A stretch of DNA of 64,000 nt from Prostheceraeus crozeri (lineage: Eukaryota > Platyhelminthes > Polycladida > Euryleptidae): contig CAJQUW010008947.1 in the NCBI GenBank assembly GCA_907163375.1, positions 124,001 through 188,000 on the forward strand, in the 5' to 3' direction. The translations under genes were made by a program, and so were the position numbers. Under the pieces are notes generated by a model that saw only the letters and a program-made list of their open reading frames with translations, searched no databases and was not told the DNA's origin. Of this stretch, positions 56,957-64,000 are shown in pieces; the stretch's first letter is position 1; every line of letters starts with the position of its first letter.

Positions 56957-59123
56957 TCCGCAGTCAGAACGTGTTTCTGCAGGGAGCGAGGCCGAAAATA
57001 AGACTTCCATAGAATACTACGAATCTGTGCGTCTACCGAGTCCTAGTTAGTTCCTCTTAGGGGTCTGTAACGGTTCGCATGTAGCAGCGAAGCAAGAGAG
57101 AACCAGCTCATGTAGTGCGTAACAGGTGAATAGATGATTATTATTCAATCACATTTGCATTCAAAGGCAAATAAGAGAAATAACAGTTGACGTAACAAAA
57201 CAAAAAGCGGCATTTGCAATGCGTAGTCATAAATAATGAAATAAGCAGAACATAACACGGTCGTAATGCCGGTATTACCGTCATTTTCAATTTTTCCGGA
57301 ATACCGAAAACTGGCTTTAGGATTACAAAATACCGGTTTCTGCTGCATTTCTAGTTTTTAATGTTGCTTGGATATATGAATATTGCGAATTGACAATCTG
57401 AACCAAGTTTTATCGAATTCATCTTTAATATAAGTTCTGCATGGCTGGAGATCCAACAAATAATTTAATCTCTTCATGTATTTTTAATAATAATAATAAT
57501 AATAATAAATGTTTATATTTTCCAAATAGAAATCAAAATTACAAGTCACAAGTAATAAGTCGGTTCAAGTCATCAACGCATAACATCACTATTGTGGAAA
57601 GATACTCAGTAAGCAACAAAAGCAGTTCTCCGGTATGCACTTCTAGTAATGGGGAAGAGAAGCCTGTTTGTCCGCTTCGATCTCTACGGTAAAAGTCGAT
57701 GGAGGATATGTTTTGGAGAAAGGGTTGAACGAAATAGTTGAACGTTAATTTCATCATTAGCGTGAATAAGATGACAACTTCGAAAAATTTAGCTATTCAC
57801 GATTTCAGGAAGTTAAGATGAAGAAGTTGAATTACATCGATTAATGGTTGACACGCCTGTAAAAAGATAGCTTTTGCTTTTGACAGGTGAAATTGATATC
57901 CAAATCTAGCCTGAGGCCGGAGGCACGCAGAATAAGCCATAAGCCATCATTAGCATGTCTTTTGACGATCCTCTAGAAGCCATAAGCCATAGCCATACGC
58001 AATAGGCCATTAGTCATAAGCCATAAGTCATTTTGACAATATTTTTTTTCTCATGACAGGTAATGCAAGAAAGTATAAAAAGAAAATATATAATTTTTGC
58101 AAGACCACAAAGCATAGTAAAGCTTGAGCATGAAGAATGACGGGTTATATCACAACTTTGGTTCTATTGAAGAAAATCGTCCAAGGATTCTAAACTGGTT
58201 GATGGCTTATTGCTTCTGACTTATGTCTTATCCTGTATACCAGCTCTTATTGAAACTTTATTGTTGGAATTCTGTTTGCGGCCTATGGCTTATTGTGTGT
58301 GCCTCCAGCTTAATCCTACATTATCAAAAGAAATTCTAATATGAATGTCCATTTCATATTCCAAGACGCAATGCACAGTACAACTTACGTTTTTAATGTA
58401 TAGTTCCACCATGCATCAATTGACTTGCTGCATTGCGAATAAACACCAACCGCATTGCAAATGAAGTTAGCCATCGAACAAAGAACAGTTAAAGATCGCT
58501 ACACAATATAATCGGTTATGTTACAATATATTCCGGACCTTCAAGCCAGGCTCAAAAAGTTTTGAAGACATAATTTTGATAATTTATGACGAGATTGAAT
58601 TGTACTGCACCGAAAAAGAGGATGACACGCAAACTTCCAAGATCAATCGTGAATCTTTTGAAGGAACAGAGGTGTTTCATTCCCTCAAATATCTGACAGA
58701 AAGGAAATCATTGTAGCTGTCGAATGTGACTAAACGTATTTCTAACATTCCGTAACCCCATGCATGGATTTGAGCACAGGCATTTTGAGCAATTTAATCC
58801 ACATTCTTATATACATTGCCGATCAGAAACATAATAATAACACATGCACATCATAGGAAATGACTTGAAGACACAGAAAATGTGGCTGTAGAATTCGCAC
58901 TTTTCAGTTGATAAGAGAAAACATGGAAAATCTCATTTTTCCAAGAACGTCAATCTCGTCCCATTGGATTGACATGCGTTTTACTTGATTGTGTCTGACA
59001 AGAAGAGGAAGCAGGTACAACTCGGCAGACGCGCAGATTCTAAGTAGGCATTGGGTGTACATCATTATGTGAAAGTCTCATTTTCGGCCTCGTTCCCTGC
59101 AGAAACTCGTTCTGGCTGCCGGA
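56957..59123. mobile_element. TIR element copy 2 (2.17 kb)
   Basis: Inverted ends of about 100 bp are present. The left end has CAGAACGTGTTTCTGCAGGG and GCGAGGCCGAAAATAAGACT. The right end read inverted has CAGAACGAGTTTCTGCAGGG and ACGAGGCCGAAAATGAGACT. The internal right part matches copy 1 (38410-38705). It contains a (TAA)n tract at 57487-57508 and a nested small element at 57919-58306. No transposase is seen, and the target duplication is unclear, possibly TA. Confidence 0.65.
57919..58306. mobile_element. MITE with AAGCCATAAGCC subterminal repeats
   Basis: The left end GGAGGCACGCAGAATAAGCC and the inverted right end GGAGGCACACACAATAAGCC bracket about 390 bp. Inside the left end, ATAAGCCAT and its variants repeat at least six times. 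Subterminal repeats of this kind often serve as transposase-binding sites. It is nested in TIR element copy 2. Confidence 0.65.
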
Positions 59124-59568
59124 TTATTTGTTGATGGTATAGAGATGGATTCTACTCAAGCACGCTGACATTTCAGATGCTCGGCCAGGCACCCATTTAC
59201 GTCAATGTTGCTATCTTAAAGGAAATCAACTTGCTGGAACCTGCAATAGTTGAAATATTTGCGATATATTGAATGTCATTTTATAAAGATGCTTCTACAT
59301 TTAAAGAGAAGTTATAATAACCGTGAATCTTTACAAAGTGTACTAACAATGCACCTTAGCATCAGAAATTGTTCGATTCGCTGTTAAAACCATTTTAGGT
59401 CTCCAGTAGCAAATTGTTTTTCAAGCATGTTGATTACATTAAGTATATTTCAACTTTCAAGTATAGAAATTCGACCTTTCGTTCATAGATATATTCGACC
59501 CTTCGTGTTCAAAGTCATAGATATATGTCAATAGACTATTTATATCTATGGTAAAATTTCAAGCGTAA

Positions 59569-59946
59569 AATGTATAGTGCGAGAGCTGCTGACATGTTCT
59601 CCCTAAATCTGCGCACGAGCTTCTTAATATGTAGACAGTCACCCAGCATCAGTAGATCGACAATCATTAGGTTGCACCTCCAGTCGTCTTGCAAGTTACA
59701 GATCCTCAAACATCGCGAAGTTCCATTTGTTTATGTAGATTCATGTGCTTTCGAGTTTCATACACTCAATAACCTGAAGCACATGAATCTACATAAACAA
59801 ATGGGCAGGACGACTGGAGGTACAATTTAAGAATTGTCGCTTTACTGATGCTGGGTGATAATCTGCATTAAATCTACATTAAAGATAATAGGAAGCTCGT
59901 GCGCGAATTTAGGAAGAAGATGTCAGTAGCTCTCGGACTAGTAACA
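59569..59946. mobile_element. Foldback element (about 170-bp arms)
   Basis: The ends TAGTGCGAGAGCTGCTGACA and, inverted, TAGTCCGAGAGCTACTGACA pair along most of the element. Internal words GCGCACGAGCTTC, CCTCCAGTCGTC and CATTTGTTTATGTAGATTC recur inverted. The loop is about 25 bp near 59770. It is non-coding. Confidence 0.8.
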
Positions 59947-60413
59947 GTTGAATACGTACATGGACATGTAACACGATGAGAGGAATAAAATGTCATAGAC
60001 TATTATGAAATGTGAATGTCCAAACGCAGAAGTTGAAAAATGTTCAACTTGAGACAATCTAATTGGATGTGGCAGTTATGACCAGGAAGATCTATGAATA
60101 CTATGATAAAGAATTCTTTGTCAGACTCTTCATAGACATCTTTGTTATGACGTTGCAGTATGATAATTTCTTGCATGGTTAGCCTACATGCACAATGAAC
60201 ATGTTTGTGTATCACATGACGTTCGAAGCGCAACACGTAACACGTAGATGATGTGATACGGCCACAGAATTAGATTGTTTAATCGTAAGTAGTAAGAAAA
60301 CGGCGAACACCAGATAGCGCAAGATGGCCGCCATCGCTGACTCCCCCCCCTCCCCCTCCCCTCCCCCTCCCCTCCCCCTCCCCTCCCCCTCCCCTCCCCC
60401 TCCCCCCCCTCTG

Positions 60414-62215
60414 GAACGGCAGAGTGTCGTGGTCGGCCGCCGTGGTGCTTTGGGTCTGAGTGTCGTGGTGGACTTGGGCGACCGCCAGGATTAGTCTTGA
60501 GGCTATAGTGTGTGATGTTTTTCGTGCTGAATGTTGGGTTGTAAAATGGGTTGTTTCGAGTGGAAGGAGTGGTCGGATGAGAAAACGGAGGTCGGATTCG
60601 TGTTCAGCGTGAAATTCTGCATCGGTAGGGTGAGTTTCAAGGCAATCGGTGAGAAAAAATTTTCAACATTTTTCGAAAAACGACAGAGTTAGAATTTGGG
60701 ACGTTTTGGTGTGTAGCGTCCAAACGAAGCATCGGATGAGAAAACGGAGGCCAGATTCGGATTCAGCGTGAAATTTTGGGTTAGGAAGGATGTTTCCAGC
60801 GAAATCGGAGAGAAAAAATTTTCACTGACGTCCCCCCCCCTCTGGACAGCTTGCTTCGATTTTGGCTTCCAGTGGACGGATTTTGTCGTGCGATAGCTCG
60901 TTTGAAAGCTAAGAGTGAGACAAATTCACTGAAAGAATCGGCTTGTTCCTATCTGTCTTCGTTTAGATGTGAGACGCCATTTAAGATTTTGGGACATTGG
61001 TGAAAAACGACAGAGTTAGAATTTGGGACGTTTTGGGCTGTAGCTTCAAAACGAAGGCTCGGATGGGAAAACGGATTTCAGATTTGGAATCAGCGTGAAA
61101 TTCTTTATCTGTATGGTGAGTTTCAAGTCAATCGGAGAGAAAAAATTTTCAACATTTTTCGAAAAAACGACAGAGTTAGAATTTGGGACGTTTTGGTGTG
61201 TAGCGCCCAAACGAAGCATCGGATGAGAAAACGGAGGCCAGATTCGGAATCTACGTGAAATTTTGGGTTAGGAAGGATGTTTCCAGCGAAATCGGAGAGA
61301 AAAATTTTTCGGCTGACTCCCCCCCCCCTCTGGACAGCTTGCTTCGATTTTGGCTTCTAGTGGACGGATTTTGTCGTGCGATAGCTCGTTTGAAAGCTAA
61401 GAGTGAGACAAATTCAGTGAAAGAATCGGCTTGTTCCTATCTGTCTTCATTCAAAAGTTAGAGCGGTTACAAGATTTTAGGTCGGAGCTCGCTTACCTGA
61501 AAAAATCCTAAGTGTCAGAGTGACTTTGTATGGGTAAAATTTTGAAAATTTTCCAAAGTGTGGAATTTCGACCTGGGACCGTCACCAAAACATTTTTCAT
61601 CAAATTCTGAAATTTCACTGACCTCCCCCCCCTCCCCCCCCCTCTGGACAGCTTGCTTCGATTTTGGCTTCCAGTGGACGGATTTTGTCGTGCGATAGCT
61701 CGTTTGAAAGCTAAGAGTGAGACAAAATCACTGAAAGAATCGGCTTGTTCCTATCTGTCTTCGTTCAAAAGTTAGAGCGGTTACAAGATTTTAGGTCGGA
61801 GCTCGCTTACCTGAAAAAATCCTAAGTGTCAGAGTGACTTTGTATGGGTAAAATTTTGAAAATTTTCCAAAGTGTGGAATTTCGACCTGGGACCGTCACC
61901 AAAACATTTTTCATCAAATTCTGAAATTTCACTGACCTCCCCCCCCCTCCCCCCCCCCCCTCTGGACAGCTTGCTTCGATTTTGGCTTCCAGTGGACGGA
62001 TTTTGTCGTGCGATAGCTCGTTTGAAAGCTAAGAGTGAGACAAATTCCGTGAAAGAATCGGCTTGTTCCTATCTGTCTTCGTTTAGATGTGAGACGCTAT
62101 TTAAGATTTTGGGACATTGGTGAAAAACGACAGAGTTAGAATTTGGGACGTTTTGGGCTGTAGCTTCAAAACGAAGGCTCGGATGGGAAAACGGATTTCA
62201 GATTTGGAATCAGCT
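60414..62215 (+). repeat. Satellite A in the second element
   Basis: These are the same units as 1196-2720. Several units hold long C runs, up to CCCCCCCTCCCCCCCCCCC near 61940. The array ends abruptly inside a unit (GATTTGGAATCAGC) where the promoter begins. Confidence 0.85.
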
Positions 62216-62227
62216 TGATGTTATTGT

Positions 62228-62301
62228 CCAATGAGGATCATCATCCAATGAGAATCAAGCATTTCTGTATAAATAGCGAGCCTTCCACAGTGAGAATCAT
62301 T
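62228..62301 (+). promoter_or_regulatory. CCAAT/TATA promoter of the second module
   Basis: CCAATGAG at 62228-62235 and 62245-62252, TATAAATAG at 62268-62276 and an initiator-like TCATT at 62297-62301 have textbook spacing. The leader is about 75 bp and ends at the ATG at 62376. Confidence 0.7.
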
Positions 62302-62375
62302 CCATCGTTGAATCATACGAGTGACGGACGCACATTTTCTCTCTCTCTAGTTCCCTGTTCTATTATCCAACTAAA

Positions 62376-63151
62376 ATGGTAAGTCGCTACTTCCCTCCCT
62401 CTCCTCCCTTGAACGTAAACTTAATACAATCTTTTTTCATTTTCAGGCATCTACTCCATCTGCTGCACTAGTAGGACAAAATGGCGGTCAAACGATACAA
62501 GGTTCGCTACGGTCAGATCATCTACAACTGAGGCCAGTGGAAGAAACATCCAAGGTACATAATCCTACACCGCTTCAGCGTAAATTTAAACAAGCCTTGC
62601 GTTATGATGATCATAGCGTAGTACTCCAAACGGGAATGCTCCCTTCCACGGATGTCAAGATAATGCACAATCAGTATGGGGACTACATACTGATACCCGT
62701 GAGTCCGTACATTCGCCACCAACTTGATATTATTGAGGAGTACGTGACATTAAATATGGACATTCCTACTCCTCTTGCTCAAGAGTGGAAGGCGAGAGAT
62801 GACAAGGATACTCCCTATAGAAAGATTTGGGATGGTAATCACATTTGCCTACCGGTATCACATTGGTGTACTTACTATAAGAAGGATGGAGATCAGTCAA
62901 TACCCATCAGATGCGATGAGCTCGGAGAAGGTACTTGGGATATCCTTTTCAAAGTGAATGGGCTATATTATGGTCGACACAAAGATAATAAAATAGCCTC
63001 TCTCTCCATGCATATGGAATCCATCCTATATATTCCGAAACCACCCAACGTGGACGACATAATTGATCAAATCCTTAACAGCAGTGGTACGAAGCGCAAG
63101 TCGGAGAAGAATGCTACATCAAAACGCAAATCAAAGAAGGAGAATTGCTAG
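62376..63151 (+). CDS. 235-aa protein with basic tail, spliced right after its ATG
   Basis: The exon carrying the ATG ends exactly after it (62378). A 68-bp intron follows (GTAAGT at 62379, TTTTCAG ending at 62446), and the second exon opens in frame with ASTPSAALVG. The frame stays open to 63151. The middle part holds ILIPVSPYIRHQLDIIEEYV and HICLPVSHWCTYYKKDGDQ, and the last conserved-looking block is WDILFKVNGLYYGRHKDNK. The alternating pattern of that block is reminiscent of the final strands of an OB fold, as in single-strand DNA-binding proteins, but I cannot prove it. The C-terminus (KRKSEKN, SKRKSKKEN) looks like a nuclear localisation signal. No membrane segment is seen. Shorter alternatives starting inside exon 2 are possible. 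Confidence 0.65.
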
Positions 63152-63185
63152 TCCTTTCCTAACTCTACCCTATGACAATTCGCTT

Positions 63186-63311
63186 ATGTGCTTTGAGTGT
63201 CGTAGACGTGGTCTTATTAGATACATTTTACTTCTTCGTTGCCATCATATCATTTGTGTATTTTGTCGTGAAAAGCATCGATGTAATTCTTCATTTTGTA
63301 ATATGTTATAG
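63186..63311 (+). CDS. 41-aa RING-like protein
   Basis: The product starts MCFECRRRG. The pattern is C2-x2-C5, then C19-x-H21-x2-C24-x2-C27, then C33-x4-C38. This matches a minimal RING-HC finger except for the spacing of the last cysteine pair. RING fingers usually act as E3 ubiquitin ligases and are common accessory genes of DNA viruses and their relatives. It lies 34 bp after the stop of the 235-aa gene, on the same strand. It may be an exon of a longer spliced product, as no promoter of its own is seen. Confidence 0.45.
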   Translation: MCFECRRRGLIRYILLLRCHHIICVFCREKHRCNSSFCNML

Positions 63312-63363
63312 AACGTTTCCTTAGATGTGTAATTTTCCGTTTTAGGCTTCTATCATCATTTTT

Positions 63364-63894
63364 ATGGATTGTGAGGGTGAACCTGTACAGGAGCTCAGTG
63401 CTATTGCTATGAACAATTGGACATATCAGATTGTTAGTGTCTATCATCATCATGCCAACTGCGATCCCAATGTTGATCAATGGGCGAGAAAACACATTCA
63501 TGGACTTAATCTGAAATATTTGCAAGACTATGGCTTTTCTTGTGAAAGTGCTCTTCTTATTGACTTTAAACGATGGTTAGCTGCTTTCAATGTTATACGC
63601 ATCTTTTGTAATAATCCTGGTAAGGAGAGGAAAGTATTTCCCAATCTAATCATTGATGATATTTTGCTCCCGCCTTGGGATAGTAGAGTGAATCAACATT
63701 ATCATGAAGTTACGAAACGTTTTAAGGATTTGTGTGTTCCTATTTTGTCTGTTCGTTGTAGTAGCTACGTTCATAACCAATGCTTCTTTCCTCCTTACCT
63801 CAACACTGCCAAAGTCCTGTATGGTTATCATTGCTCGCTATATGATAGTTATCAGCTGTATCTATTTTATCTCTTTCAAACCATTGATTTATAA
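63364..63894 (+). CDS. DEDD-exonuclease-like protein
   Basis: This 176-aa frame starts at an ATG, but the frame continues upstream to a splice acceptor (TTTTAG ending at 63344) as ASIIIF, so the first strand reads IIIFMDCEGEPVQELSAIAM. D-x-E followed by an ELSAI-type strand is the exo I motif of DEDD (DnaQ-like) 3'-5' exonucleases. Later come DDILLPPWD and a C-terminal helix, SLYDSYQLYLFYL, which may supply the last aspartate. Cysteines and histidines (YHHHANC, RCSSYVHNQC) suggest a metal-binding variant such as the Maelstrom-type branch. Both the protein family and activity are inference. The acceptor is in phase with the ATG leader exon at 62376-62378, so the same promoter could serve it by alternative splicing. 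Its 3' end is also present at 10440-10772. Confidence 0.55.
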   Translation: MDCEGEPVQELSAIAMNNWTYQIVSVYHHHANCDPNVDQWARKHIHGLNLKYLQDYGFSCESALLIDFKRWLAAFNVIRIFCNNPGKERKVFPNLIIDDILLPPWDSRVNQHYHEVTKRFKDLCVPILSVRCSSYVHNQCFFPPYLNTAKVLYGYHCSLYDSYQLYLFYLFQTIDL

Positions 63895-64000
63895 TGAATG
63901 CTTGTTACCATTATTCAATAAATGTTACTATGAGAAGAGTTGTTGTTTTCATGCAATGGATGGGTTAGATAAAGGGCGATCATGTCTTTCTCAAACGACT

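Larger units (their letters stand above)
60288..64000 (+). mobile_element. Second Polinton-like element, left end (runs off window)
   Basis: It starts AGTAGTAAGAAAACGGCGAA, identical to the left end of the palindrome, and is preceded by ATCGTA (60282-60287) as the probable 6-bp target duplication. The C-rich end and satellite A follow, almost base for base like the left arm. At about 62215 the sequence switches to a different gene module (235-aa protein, RING-like protein, exonuclease-like protein). The last 270 bp reappear inside the right arm of the palindrome at 10440-10772. It looks young. The right end and any polymerase, integrase or capsid genes would lie beyond the window. Confidence 0.75.

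Noticed and set aside
1-64000. tRNA, rRNA, LTR retroelement
   Set aside because: I looked for B-box motifs, rRNA-like conserved blocks and paired TG...CA repeats with a primer site, and found nothing convincing.

Overview
The window looks like animal nuclear DNA. It has short GT-AG introns, TATA/initiator promoters, CR1-like and RTE-like LINEs, Penelope-like elements with GIY-YIG domains, and hAT and Tigger-like transposons. Frequent AGGCCTA and TACATGTA words, with this mix of repeats, suggest a marine invertebrate, but I cannot name the taxon. No host protein-coding gene, tRNA or rRNA gene was recognised. Almost everything supportable is mobile DNA or satellite.

Region 1 (1-22110). An RTE-type LINE on the minus strand is split by a 20,981-bp insertion (1012-21992). 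The insertion is flanked by a 6-bp target duplication, CACGTA, and its inverted ends start AGTAGTAAG. A 6-bp duplication and 5'-AG ends are the Polinton/Maverick hallmark. The insertion is one giant inverted repeat with no spacer, centred at 9280/9281. Each arm reads inward as follows: C-rich end; a roughly 400-bp satellite; a TATA promoter; a spliced gene for a 366-aa zinc-binding/coiled-coil protein; several copies of a structured RNA; a small 88-aa gene; a 205-bp tandem repeat; and a very AT-rich array full of AATAAA. The gene-bearing parts of the arms are nearly identical, while the satellites differ in length. No polymerase, integrase or capsid gene was seen in it.

Region 2 (22110-60287). 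This is host intergenic DNA filled with older repeats: a decayed Penelope-like element (about 22.7-24.6 kb); a LINE scrap (25.9-26.4 kb); a hAT transposon with an exact 8-bp target duplication (31273-33638); a TIR element interrupted by another insertion (38.05-40.61 kb); a second Penelope fragment (40.63-41.11 kb); a Tigger-like pair of ends (46189-49122); a CR1-like LINE with an open ORF2 (50.44-53.65 kb); several foldback elements; and a second copy of the TIR element (56957-59123). Long stretches between them hold nothing I can identify.

Region 3 (60288-64000). A second Polinton-like end, almost identical to the first, enters in the same orientation and runs out of the window. Behind the same C-rich end and satellite it carries different cargo: a CCAAT/TATA promoter, a leader exon ending exactly at its ATG, a 235-aa protein with a basic tail, a 41-aa RING-like protein, and a DEDD-exonuclease-like protein. 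A 3' fragment of that last gene also lies inside the right arm of the palindrome, which ties the two elements together.

The main candidate for something undescribed is this family: Polinton-style ends, interchangeable gene modules, a repeated structured RNA and a series of hairpins sharing the tip TGCTATCA, with one member captured as a perfect-centre palindrome.
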